A program made the position numbers and the translations under genes. DNA of 17,606 bases from Dehalococcoidia bacterium (GTDB lineage Bacteria > Chloroflexota > Dehalococcoidia > UBA3495). The stretch lies in NCBI GenBank assembly GCA_002730485.1, contig PCAH01000073.1:1-17606 (forward strand), written 5' to 3'. Position 1 is the first letter of the stretch; the number at the start of each line of letters is the position of its first letter. The notes below the pieces were generated by a model. It was not told the origin of the DNA. It made no database searches and saw only the letters and a list, made by a program, of their open reading frames with translations. Shown in pieces: positions 1 through 6,709 of the stretch.

Positions 1-914
1 AGGTTCTCGACACTCAATGTACGCTCAACATCGTCCAACGTGGTCAATTTTTCGCCAGGCCGCGCGCGCCGAACGATTACAGTGGCATCCTTGATCAGGT
101 CATAGTCGAACGAGTGCAGCGGCTGGTTGTATTCCAGCATGACAAAGTTGGTAACGTCCACAACGTTGCTTATGGGCCTCAGACCAGCCTTGACCAACCG
201 GTCCTGCAACCACTGGGGAGAGGGTCCAATCTTGACCCCCTGTAACAGGCTGGCGGTATACCTACGGCACAAGTCAGGGTCGGCCACGCTAATCTTGACC
301 TGTTCTGCTATCGGCGCTCCCGATTCCTGGTAACTGACCTCGGGTTCTGACACCTTCTTGCCGGTTATGGCCCCGACTTCATAGGCCACACCCAGGACCG
401 ACAGGCAGTCCAGTCGGTTGGGGGTCAATTCCAAGTCCAGGACGATGTCGCCCAGATAATCGTCCAGAGGCAGGCCCACGGGTGCATCGTCGGGCAGCAC
501 GATGATTCCATCGTGGTCATCACCCAGACCAAGCTCGACCGCGGAACAGATCATGCCCTGGGACTCCACACCGCGTATCTTGGCGGCCTCCAGAGTCTCG
601 TAGCGTTCCGTATGGGTGTTGTAGACGTTGGCGCCGACCTTGGCGAAGCAGATGTTCTGGTCAGCGGCAACGTTGGGCGCGCCGCAGACAACCTCCATCT
701 CTTCAGTTCCGGTCCTCACCACGCAGAGTCGGAGCCGGTCAGCGTTGGGATGTGGTCGAACATCGGTCACATGGCCGATGAAGACCTCGGTCCAACCGCC
801 GATGACCTCGACCTCACCAACCTCGATTCCAGCCATGGTCAGCCGGTGGGCCAATTCGGGCGCAGGCAGATCCACGTCCACGTATTGTTTGAGCCAGCTA
901 AGGGGTATTTTCAT
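1..914 (-). CDS. pheT: Phenylalanyl-tRNA synthetase beta subunit, N-terminal part (cut by left edge)
   Basis: This is the large subunit of the cytoplasmic alpha2-beta2 enzyme that charges tRNA-Phe. Translating the minus strand from ATG at 914 gives an open frame of 304 codons to the window edge. It begins MKIPLSWLKQYVDVDLPAPE, the classic PheT start. The EMAP/OB-fold tRNA-binding domain follows at about residues 40-150 (HPNADRLRLC, then VVCGAPNVAA). The start of the B3/B4 editing domain contains LTPNRLDCLSVLGVAYEVGA and NVVDVTNFVM, and the visible end reads GEKLTTLDDVERTLS. A full PheT is about 800 residues, so more than half lies outside the window. It follows pheS on the same strand after an 83-base gap, the usual pheS-pheT order. 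An upstream in-frame ATG stops after two codons, so 914 is the start; a GAG-type ribosome site precedes it. Confidence 0.96.
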   Translation of the reverse strand, partial: MKIPLSWLKQYVDVDLPAPELAHRLTMAGIEVGEVEVIGGWTEVFIGHVTDVRPHPNADRLRLCVVRTGTEEMEVVCGAPNVAADQNICFAKVGANVYNTHTERYETLEAAKIRGVESQGMICSAVELGLGDDHDGIIVLPDDAPVGLPLDDYLGDIVLDLELTPNRLDCLSVLGVAYEVGAITGKKVSEPEVSYQESGAPIAEQVKISVADPDLCRRYTASLLQGVKIGPSPQWLQDRLVKAGLRPISNVVDVTNFVMLEYNQPLHSFDYDLIKDATVIVRRARPGEKLTTLDDVERTLSVEN

Positions 915-960
915 CTGTTATCTCATTCATGAGCGGTGCCCAGGTTCGGTTGGGCGCCGC

Positions 961-983
961 AAAACGGCAGTCTTCAGCCTGCC
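961..983 (-). terminator. Weak terminator-like hairpin between pheS and pheT
   Basis: On the minus strand, GGCAG (983-979) pairs with CTGCC (970-966). Two more inner pairs across a single mismatch shorten the loop. The stem is followed by G and then TTTT (964-961). It lies just after the pheS stop and before pheT. The stem is short and the U-run has only four bases, so at most partial termination or an RNA-processing site is likely. Confidence 0.3.
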
Positions 984-997
984 AGTTGATTCTGTTA

Positions 998-2071
998 CTA
1001 GAATTGGCGCAGGAAACGAAGGTCGTTGGAATAGAAGTGACGGATGTCGTCGATCCCGTATTTCAACATGGCGATACGCTCCGGGCCCATGCCAAAGGCG
1101 AAACCGGTGTATTTCTCGATGTCGTAACCAACCCCTTCCAACACCTTGGGGTGAATCATCCCAGCACCCATGATCTCGATCCAGCCACTGTCGCGGCAGA
1201 TCCGGCAGCCATCGCCGTCACCCTGACAGGCAAAACAGTCGATGGACATATCCACACCGGGTTCCACAAAGGGGAAATAGTCACAGCGGAAGCGGATCTT
1301 CCGTTCTTCGCCGAACATCCGGCGGGCGAATTCGTACAGAGTGCCCTTGAGATCGGCAAAGGTTATGCCCTCACCAACGGCCAAGCCTTCCACCTGGTAG
1401 AAATGCCACTCGTGGGTGGCGTCGGTGGCCTCATAGCGGTAGCACTTGCCAGGAACGACCACTCTGATGGGCGGCTCCCGGTTCTCCATGACCCGGGCCT
1501 GCATCGGGGAGGTGTGGGTCCGTAGCAGCATGGCCTTCTGTTCTTCCGGGTCGTCATAGTCGACCCAGAGGGTGTTCCACATATCCCGCGCCGGATGGCC
1601 CTTGGGGATGTTCAGCATCTCAAAGTTGTAGTGGTCCCACTCAACCTCAGGGCCTTCTACAACTCCAAAGCCCATGGCCACAAATGCGTCGCAGATCTCT
1701 CTAACGATCTGAGTGGTCGGGTGCAATCGGCCTTCGAGGGCGGGGCGACCAGGCAGGGTGACGTCCAAACGGTCTCGACTGGCCGAAAGGTTCAGAGCCT
1801 CTTCATTGACCTGCCGGACGCGCTCTTCAAGGCGTTCTTCTAGGGTGTTTTTCGCTTGGTTGGCCAGCGCACCGACGGTCTTACGCTCTTCCACTTCAAG
1901 GGAAGCAAGGCCGCGCAGTACGGTGGTCAAAGTGCCACGACGCCCCAGATATGTAACACGCCATTGGTCGATAGCTTCCAGATCCTGAAGGGAATCCAAC
2001 TCCGCCGAGGCGGTGCCGATGATCTCTTCGATGCTCTGAGCTGAGGGAGGCTGAGTTGAGGGTTCGGTCAA
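998..2071 (-). CDS. pheS: Phenylalanyl-tRNA synthetase alpha subunit
   Basis: This is the catalytic subunit of PheRS, a class II synthetase that activates Phe and pairs with PheT. The 357 residues match the usual bacterial length. The N-terminal coiled-coil tRNA-binding region spans about residues 1-95 (WRVTYLGRRGTLTTVLRGLA). Class II motif 2 is at LLRTHTSPMQARVM. A Cys-rich segment with two CxxC pairs precedes GWIEIMGAGMIHPKVLE, an arrangement also found in many other bacterial PheS. Motif 3 is FAFGMGPERIAMLKYGIDD, and the protein ends in the typical RFLRQF. The start is TTG at 2071, chosen because GGAGGA lies 9 bases upstream and no ATG is in reach. Its own promoter is at 2152-2180. I saw no T-box signature in the leader. 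Confidence 0.97.
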   Translation of the reverse strand: MTEPSTQPPSAQSIEEIIGTASAELDSLQDLEAIDQWRVTYLGRRGTLTTVLRGLASLEVEERKTVGALANQAKNTLEERLEERVRQVNEEALNLSASRDRLDVTLPGRPALEGRLHPTTQIVREICDAFVAMGFGVVEGPEVEWDHYNFEMLNIPKGHPARDMWNTLWVDYDDPEEQKAMLLRTHTSPMQARVMENREPPIRVVVPGKCYRYEATDATHEWHFYQVEGLAVGEGITFADLKGTLYEFARRMFGEERKIRFRCDYFPFVEPGVDMSIDCFACQGDGDGCRICRDSGWIEIMGAGMIHPKVLEGVGYDIEKYTGFAFGMGPERIAMLKYGIDDIRHFYSNDLRFLRQF

Positions 2072-2151
2072 GCTAGGTGTTCCTCCAGGGGTCTAGTGGC
2101 GTGGCGACTGGTCGTGCGGTGACTGATTACCGATAAAGCACGCAACAAACA

Positions 2152-2180
2152 ATTATAGAAACCGCCTATCGCAGGGTCAA
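2152..2180 (-). promoter_or_regulatory. Sigma-70-type promoter for pheS-pheT
   Basis: On the minus strand, TTGACC (2180-2175) is separated by exactly 17 bases from a perfect TATAAT (2157-2152). Transcription would start near 2145, giving a leader of about 75 bases before the TTG start of pheS. Confidence 0.8.
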
Positions 2181-2379
2181 GACGGCCAGGCACGGCTCCG
2201 ACTTTATTCACAGACCTAACTCAACGGCAGACCGCCTGCCTGTGACACAGAATTTTTGTCTTAGAACAATTGCTCTGATGACGTGGTTATTGATTACCGA
2301 GACTAATGAATGGCGGTTAGGCGGCCCGGCCGCTCGCCAGTCCAAAAATCCAACAGGACAGACCTAAACGGGATGAATC
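2181..2379. other. Non-coding divergent region between pheS promoter and zinc-ribbon gene
   Basis: Together with the pheS leader and promoter this forms a gap of about 308 bases. I see no gene, tRNA or clear RNA structure here. A GC-rich inverted repeat (GCGGC-CCG-GCCGC) lies near 2320-2332. A plus-strand promoter for the zinc-ribbon gene must lie here, but I could not find a convincing -35/-10 pair. Confidence 0.4.
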
Positions 2380-2691
2380 GTGAATTGGTTCCGTCTTAAA
2401 AACTGTATCAAATGCCAAGGCGACCTGGCTTCCGACGAAGGCGATTGGATCTGCCTGCAATGCGGCACCTACTACTATACCGGGTTGTACCAGGTCCATT
2501 CTCCCATTGATGACAGCCAGCGAACACCGGCATCAATGGCTCCCAACGGCAGTTTTGACCAACCGACCCAGAAGACCGCAGACGTCGTGAGAGCGCCATT
2601 GCTCCAATATTTTACCAAACCCAACCCACTTAACGGATTGGCTCCCAGAACAGCCGTAACGGCGCAGATGGGCGCAGCGGTGGCATCTTAA
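2380..2691 (+). CDS. Small zinc-ribbon protein of unknown function
   Basis: I do not recognise a named family for this 103-residue protein. It begins with a compact zinc-ribbon candidate: C9-x2-C12, twelve residues, then C25-x2-C28 (CIKC and CLQC), ending in an aromatic run GTYYYTGLY. The remaining two thirds is Pro/Ser/Thr/Ala-rich, has no clear domain and is probably disordered. There is no signal peptide or membrane segment. The start is GTG at 2380, with a weak GGGA-type site upstream. Its TAA stop shares one base with the ATG of the next gene, so the two are almost certainly translationally coupled. Short zinc ribbons often bind nucleic acid or a protein partner. A role in guiding the downstream RuvC-like protein to DNA or RNA is only inference. 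It could also be a transcription-associated zinc finger. Confidence 0.72.
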   Translation: MNWFRLKNCIKCQGDLASDEGDWICLQCGTYYYTGLYQVHSPIDDSQRTPASMAPNGSFDQPTQKTADVVRAPLLQYFTKPNPLNGLAPRTAVTAQMGAAVAS

Positions 2692-3212
2692 TGTCTAGCT
2701 CAACGCCCGACGTTCCAGAAAGTCCGGCACTGTTGGCCCTGGACGCTGGGGTGAGAGAGACCGGCTGGGCTATGTTCAAAGACGGCCAGGTGATCGAAAG
2801 CGGAGTCACCGGACTCTCAACCAGGCGCAAAGTTGAACCGGAGGTGCGGGTCACCCACCTGCTCCAATCCCTGGACGAACTGGCCGACAAATGGGAGCCG
2901 CAGATCATCGCCCTCTGCCAACCCAGCGGCATCAACTGGCCGGTGCCGGCCCTGGACCTGCTGGCGACTTCCCTGATCCAATGGTCGGCCACCCGCGACC
3001 TGCCCCAGTTTTCCTACACGGCCCAGGAGGTCAGGACCGCCATCGCTGGGCATCCCAACGCTTCTCGGGACCAGCTGGGCTACGCCACCATGTTGCTGTT
3101 GGGACTGATCGGACAGGGACGCTCCACCCACGAATGGGAAGCTATCGCCGTGGGACACCATCACCTAACCCGAAGCAGCCAAAACTTAGGCTCTCAGGCC
3201 AACGCCGCCTGA
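2691..3212 (+). CDS. RuvC-like (RNase H fold) protein with altered active site
   Basis: This 173-residue protein aligns by eye with RuvC resolvase over its whole length. LLALDAGVRETGWAMF (residues 14-29) matches the first strand of RuvC with catalytic Asp (D18). IIALCQPS (72-79) matches the RuvC second strand, but Cys76 sits where RuvC has catalytic Glu. FSYTAQEVRTAIAG (107-120) matches the RuvC segment around its FEY...VK.T..G motif. HEWEAIAVGHHH (147-158) matches DALAIAITHCH with Glu148 replacing the catalytic Asp, and Ser145 in place of the other late Asp. So only one of four standard acids is strictly kept. It may be a divergent nuclease, a non-catalytic structure-binding protein or a YqgF-like relative. 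It overlaps the zinc-ribbon gene by one base (TAATG) and ends 21 bases from the convergent DUF1684 gene. Confidence 0.7.
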   Translation: MSSSTPDVPESPALLALDAGVRETGWAMFKDGQVIESGVTGLSTRRKVEPEVRVTHLLQSLDELADKWEPQIIALCQPSGINWPVPALDLLATSLIQWSATRDLPQFSYTAQEVRTAIAGHPNASRDQLGYATMLLLGLIGQGRSTHEWEAIAVGHHHLTRSSQNLGSQANAA

Positions 3213-3233
3213 CCCAAATATATCGTTGAACGG

Positions 3234-3764
3234 CTAATGGTTCTCAGCGTCGACGTAGGTTTTCTCGCCAGCGGCGATGGGCACCGTTAGCCGGTTCTCC
3301 GACGGCGGTATGGGACAGCTCCAATTGTGGTTGTAGGCGCAGTAGGGGTTGTAGGCGTAATTGAAGTCCACCAGCAAGCGGCCGTCGCCGGTAGGCGGCA
3401 GGTCCAGGTAACGCCCGTCCGAATAGGACTCCTTGCCGGTCGTGGCGTCCATGAAGGGCAGAAAATAGTCGTCCCCGTCCTCGCTCCGGTACACCACCAG
3501 AGCCACCGGCAGGTCTTCGACACTAAACTTCAATTCACCCCAGCGGGTGTGTGGGGCAGTGTCACCTGAACTGGTCGCCATCTGGATCATGTCCTTGGCG
3601 TCATCTGGGAATTCCTCAACCTCTAGCACAAACTGTAGAGCTTCGTTTTCCTCAAAATACCTCAACCCTCTGAACCGCTTCCGTTGCTCCGGAGTTAAGG
3701 GCGATTTACTGTCTTCCCCAAAGTATTGGTCTTTTGCTTTTCTGAAGTCGGTGATCTCTGACAT
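3234..3764 (-). CDS. DUF1684 family protein
   Basis: This 176-residue soluble protein has the hallmark C-terminal half of DUF1684. It carries FLPFMDATTGKESYSDGRYL, then DFNYAYNPYCAYNHNWSCP, then PPSENRLTVPIAAGEKTY. The N-terminal third is charged and helical (FRKAKDQYF, then SPLTPEQRKRFRGLRYFEEN), also typical of the family. The biochemical function of DUF1684 is not established to my knowledge; the conserved Asn/Tyr/Cys-rich block suggests a ligand or metal site. There is no signal peptide. The start is ATG at 3764 behind an AAGGG-type ribosome site. It stands alone: convergent with the RuvC-like gene (21-base gap) and divergent from the DUF3467-like gene across a 228-base control region. 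Confidence 0.9.
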   Translation of the reverse strand: MSEITDFRKAKDQYFGEDSKSPLTPEQRKRFRGLRYFEENEALQFVLEVEEFPDDAKDMIQMATSSGDTAPHTRWGELKFSVEDLPVALVVYRSEDGDDYFLPFMDATTGKESYSDGRYLDLPPTGDGRLLVDFNYAYNPYCAYNHNWSCPIPPSENRLTVPIAAGEKTYVDAENH

Positions 3765-3824
3765 TCTTGCGCTCGCCCTTGTTAGTCTTGGTTCTTTGGC
3801 CGTTTGTTCTTTAAAGATTTTTGA

Positions 3825-3848
3825 TGCACCTAAAACCGATTTGGTGCA
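3825..3848. repeat. Imperfect 24-bp palindrome in divergent control region
   Basis: TGCACC (3825-3830) is mirrored by GGTGCA (3843-3848), with two further A-T pairs inside. It lies between the divergent DUF1684 and DUF3467-like genes, about 40 bases upstream of the -10 box at 3888. It is a candidate operator for either gene. Confidence 0.35.
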
Positions 3849-3871
3849 GCGAATCCAGATTTAAGAATCCT

Positions 3872-3893
3872 GGCTGGGACAGCCGTGTATAAT
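3872..3893 (+). promoter_or_regulatory. -10 box with adjacent inverted repeat upstream of DUF3467-like gene
   Basis: A perfect TATAAT at 3888-3893 would start a transcript near 3900, giving a leader of about 90 bases. No good -35 box lies 16-18 bases upstream. A short perfect inverted repeat, GGCTG-GGA-CAGCC (3872-3884), sits directly against the -10 box. This suggests a promoter helped or blocked by a bound protein, but that is inference. Confidence 0.45.
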
Positions 3894-3992
3894 AAGGCGC
3901 GTTCCAGACCCGTAATCTGAACCCAAAAATTACCGGTGAGATCGATCGACCCAGAGTCAAGATCGACAGAACCCGTTAAATCCGGAGGCACC

Positions 3993-4391
3993 ATGCCCAT
4001 CATTCAACGGCCCTACGTACCACCAGATGACCAGGTACCCAACGAGGATTCGTACGTCAACCCAGGCGTTACCAGTAGTGAAGGGACAACTGAGGGCAGC
4101 ACCGCCCAAGATGCCTCTCTGGATCCCATCACCTTCTACAGCGATTCCATGCACATCTTCAGCAGCCTGTATTCCGCCGTTTTGTTCTTTGGTGAGCAGA
4201 TGGAGGAACGGGAACCAATCCTTCGGGCCAGGATCAAGGTCAGCCCCCAGATGCTGAAGGCCATCGCACTCCTTACCACTAAGCACGTAAAGGAGTACGA
4301 GGACGCCGTCGGCCCAATCACCCTGCCCGACCAGGTATATGCGGCCTGGGACCTGAACGGCGAGGAAGGGGACGAGCACGCCCATGGCTGA
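3993..4391 (+). CDS. DUF3467-like protein
   Basis: This 132-residue soluble protein has a disordered Ser/Thr/Glu-rich N-terminus (about residues 1-42) and an acidic, His-containing end. The middle resembles DUF3467: FYSDSMHIFSSLYSAVLFFG, then the more telling segment KVSPQMLKAIALLTTKHVKE, followed by YEDAVGPI. Family members usually read as MSPQ...K.L...L.....KYE..FG. DUF3467 has no established function that I know of. The start is the ATG at 3993, preceded by GGAGG four bases upstream; an in-frame GTG at 3936 lacks such a site. Its end overlaps the next gene by eight bases, so the pair is co-expressed. Family assignment is by eye and is moderate. Confidence 0.72.
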   Translation: MPIIQRPYVPPDDQVPNEDSYVNPGVTSSEGTTEGSTAQDASLDPITFYSDSMHIFSSLYSAVLFFGEQMEEREPILRARIKVSPQMLKAIALLTTKHVKEYEDAVGPITLPDQVYAAWDLNGEEGDEHAHG

Positions 4392-4875
4392 TGAGGATCG
4401 CCCCCTAGCCGAGGACATCGCCACACCGATCAAGATCGAACCCGGCTCCGACCACGCAGAGCCGGAAAACTGGAACTGGAAATGTATTTCGGCCAGCCAG
4501 CCCAACGCGGCCGTCTTTCACATCAGCCATTCCGAGTCCACACGGGTGTTGATCGACATCCTGCGCCCGTCCGACAGCGCGCCAGACGCCAACTTCGTCC
4601 TGAACAAAGAGATGCCCATAGTGATCCTCGACAGCCTCGACAAATACTGGGCCGCCGAATCACGGACGCAGATGCCGCTCTCAGGCATCAGGGTGCCGGT
4701 GGAAGGGGATACTGTGGCGGAGGCCAAACGGGCCTTGGCCGCGGATCTGGCGGCGCAGTTGCGCCTGTTGCTGTTGCTCTCCAGTTCTCACAAGGGGACC
4801 ATCGCTCCAGCCCTGATAGAGAACCTGAAGTATCTGTCTTCCTGTATGGAAGCCGGACCAGGGGCCAGCAGCTAA
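4384..4875 (+). CDS. Unrecognised protein coupled to the DUF3467-like gene
   Basis: I cannot place this 163-residue protein in a family with confidence. It starts acidic (about residues 1-28), then has an alpha/beta region with NWNWKCISASQPNAAVFHIS and VLNKEMPIVILDSLDKYWAA. The part GIRVPVEGDTVAEAKRALAA recalls the UPF0150/HicB-like pattern, in which a strand is followed by GDT..EA...L, but the rest is longer than HicB and I see no DNA-binding tail. A Leu-rich helix with a run of five leucines follows. There is no convincing membrane segment. The ATG lies inside the 3' end of the DUF3467-like gene (8-base overlap), implying coupled translation. The TAA stop is only three bases from the convergent proS stop. 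Confidence 0.68.
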   Translation: MADEDRPLAEDIATPIKIEPGSDHAEPENWNWKCISASQPNAAVFHISHSESTRVLIDILRPSDSAPDANFVLNKEMPIVILDSLDKYWAAESRTQMPLSGIRVPVEGDTVAEAKRALAADLAAQLRLLLLLSSSHKGTIAPALIENLKYLSSCMEAGPGASS

Positions 4876-4878
4876 AGC

Positions 4879-6588
4879 CTAGCTTGCCAACCCAGCCAAC
4901 CGCTCTTGAACCGCCGCTACTACGCCGTCCAGGGGAACGCTTCCAGCCTCGGAGTCTGTTCGGCCCTTGATCTCCACCATGCCGTCTTTCAAGTTGCGTG
5001 GACTGACCACCAGCCGCACCGGCAGGCCAATCAGGTCGGCATCGTTGAACTTCACACCCGCGGCAGCGTCTTCCCGGTCGTCGAAGAGCACTTCCACGCC
5101 GGCTGAACCCAGGTCTTTGTAGAGTTTCTCGGCGGCCTCAGCCACTTCCTCGTTATTGATGTTCAGGGCCACCATATGTGCCTGGTAGGGAGCCACCGGG
5201 GCTGGGAACACGATCCCGTAATCGTCGTTGTTCTGCTCGATGGCCGCGGCCAGCAGCCGCCCCACCCCAATTCCGTAACACCCCATGATGATGGGATGCT
5301 GTTGCCCTTCGGCATCCAGGAAGTCCGCACCCAGCGACTCGCTGAAGAAAGTCCCCAGCTTAAAGATGTGACCAACTTCGATTCCCTTCGTGGACTCCAG
5401 AGCGTGTCCACAGCGGGGGCAGAGCTGCCCAGGTTGGGCAAGGGAGATGTCGGCCACGATGTCTGCTTGGAAGTCCCGGGGGTAATTTGCGCCTTTGAAA
5501 TGCAGGTCCTGCTTGTTTGCGCCCGCGATGAAGTTGTTCCCGTTGGTAACCGAGGAGTCCACCACCTTCTTGATGTCGTCCAACCCGATGGCTGAAGCGG
5601 AACCAGCCACCAGTCCAGCGCCTCTGGCCTCTTCACCATCGGCCATGCGCAGGTCGGTGACGTGGAGAGCATTCTTGAGCTTGGTCTCGTTGACGTCCAA
5701 ATCGCCCCTAATGGTGACGAACACGGGCTCGCCGTCTGCCATATAGAACACGGCCTTCAGGGTCTTGGATTCTGGTACAGCCAGAAACTGTGCCAGAGCG
5801 GCAATGGTCTTGATCCCAGGCGTCGCCACCTCTTCCAAGGCCTGTGCCGGTTCAGAAGGAAGCTCTGGGATGGTCGATTCTGCTTTCTCAGCATTGGCGG
5901 TGTACGAGCAAGAGTTACAGGTGATAACTGTGTCTTCTCCGGTCTCTGTGGCCAGCAGGAACTCGTGGGAGTCCTTGCCGCCGATGGCACCGCTGTCGGC
6001 CTCTGCCATCAACACCGGCAGGCCGCAACGCCGGAAGATGTTGCGGTAGGCCTGGGCCATGGCCTGATAACTCTCGTCCAGGCTCTCCTCATCGGCGTTG
6101 AAGCTGTAGGCGTCCTTCATATCGAATTCCCGCACCCGCACCAATCCGGCTCTAGGGCGGGCTTCGTCCCGGAACTTGGTCTGAATCTGATACAAAATCT
6201 GAGGCAGGTCTCGGTAACTCTGGACATTGGCTTTGACCAGGTTTGTGATCACTTCCTCGTGGGTGGGAGCGAGTACCAGATTACGGCCGTGGCGATCATT
6301 CAGGACGAACATGTTGTCGCCAAAGGCTTCTTTGCGTCCCGTCTGATCCCAGAGTTCCTGGGGTTGCAGCGCGGGCATCATCAGTTCTTGCCCACCGGCA
6401 GCGTCGATCTCTTCCCGAATGATGTTCTCGATCTTGCGCAACGAGCGCAGAGCCATTGGCAGGTAGGAATATACGCCAGCGGCCACCTGGTGGATCAGCC
6501 CGGCACGGAGCATCAACCGGTGGCTGGCTGTTTCTGCGTCGGGCGGGTCATCTCGTAGAGTTTTGGAGACCATCCGGGAGAATCTCAT
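4879..6588 (-). CDS. proS: Prolyl-tRNA synthetase (bacterial type, with editing domain)
   Basis: This cytoplasmic class II enzyme charges tRNA-Pro. Its 569 residues match the bacterial form, which carries an INS editing domain between motifs 2 and 3. APTHEE is at 107-112. Motif 2 falls in the segment at about 137-160 (QTKFRDEARPRAGLVRVREF). The INS domain spans about 230-390 and includes KTLKAVFY, with Lys278 matching the editing lysine of the family. Motif 3 is GCYGIGVGRLL at 436-446. The anticodon-binding domain makes up the last 110 residues. Two CxxC pairs (224/227 and 390/393) flank the insertion. The start ATG at 6588 has AGAGG about 12 bases upstream. It is the last gene of the long colinear cluster, separated from ispG by a strong hairpin, and may have its own -10 box at 6658-6663. 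Confidence 0.97.
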   Translation of the reverse strand: MRFSRMVSKTLRDDPPDAETASHRLMLRAGLIHQVAAGVYSYLPMALRSLRKIENIIREEIDAAGGQELMMPALQPQELWDQTGRKEAFGDNMFVLNDRHGRNLVLAPTHEEVITNLVKANVQSYRDLPQILYQIQTKFRDEARPRAGLVRVREFDMKDAYSFNADEESLDESYQAMAQAYRNIFRRCGLPVLMAEADSGAIGGKDSHEFLLATETGEDTVITCNSCSYTANAEKAESTIPELPSEPAQALEEVATPGIKTIAALAQFLAVPESKTLKAVFYMADGEPVFVTIRGDLDVNETKLKNALHVTDLRMADGEEARGAGLVAGSASAIGLDDIKKVVDSSVTNGNNFIAGANKQDLHFKGANYPRDFQADIVADISLAQPGQLCPRCGHALESTKGIEVGHIFKLGTFFSESLGADFLDAEGQQHPIIMGCYGIGVGRLLAAAIEQNNDDYGIVFPAPVAPYQAHMVALNINNEEVAEAAEKLYKDLGSAGVEVLFDDREDAAAGVKFNDADLIGLPVRLVVSPRNLKDGMVEIKGRTDSEAGSVPLDGVVAAVQERLAGLAS

Positions 6589-6626
6589 GTCTGAGTAATG
6601 CCTCTATTAGAAAATTGGGTAAAAGC

Positions 6627-6658
6627 TAGTTTGGCTCCGTTTCCACGGAGCCAAACTA
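6627..6658 (-). terminator. Strong hairpin between ispG and proS, probable terminator
   Basis: A perfect 14-base-pair stem with loop TTCC (6641-6644) has arms at 6627-6640 and 6645-6658. On the minus strand the stem is followed by GCTTTTA, giving a short U-run. It lies about 50 bases after the ispG stop and about 40 bases before the proS start. It is best read as the (perhaps leaky) end of the rpsB-ispG transcript. Confidence 0.7.
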
Positions 6659-6663
6659 TTATA
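6658..6663 (-). promoter_or_regulatory. Candidate -10 box for proS
   Basis: A perfect TATAAT on the minus strand sits at the upstream foot of the hairpin. Transcription would begin near 6651, inside the upstream arm. I found no clear -35 box at 15-19 bases, so this is a -10 match only. Confidence 0.4.
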
Positions 6664-6709
6664 GCGACTGTGTTTTAAGTCAGCCTTGAATCACTGGGCG
6701 TTTAATGTG

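Noticed and set aside
929..1525. Plus-strand open frame of 198 codons
   Set aside because: It is antisense to pheS, which is certain from its synthetase motifs.
2072..2145. T-box leader upstream of pheS
   Set aside because: I looked for the conserved T-box bulge sequence and a terminator in the short leader and saw neither.
2691..3212. Calling this gene the true Holliday-junction resolvase RuvC
   Set aside because: The layout matches RuvC, but three of four catalytic acids are changed, and there is no ruvA/ruvB beside it.
3936..3992. Upstream GTG start for the DUF3467-like gene
   Set aside because: The ATG at 3993 has a GGAGG site four bases upstream; the GTG at 3936 has none.
4384..4875. 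HicB-type antitoxin with the preceding gene as toxin
   Set aside because: Only a short GDT..EA pattern is shared; the preceding protein does not look like HicA and no DNA-binding tail is visible.
5662..6558. Plus-strand open frame of 298 codons
   Set aside because: It lies wholly antisense to proS, whose protein motifs are unambiguous.
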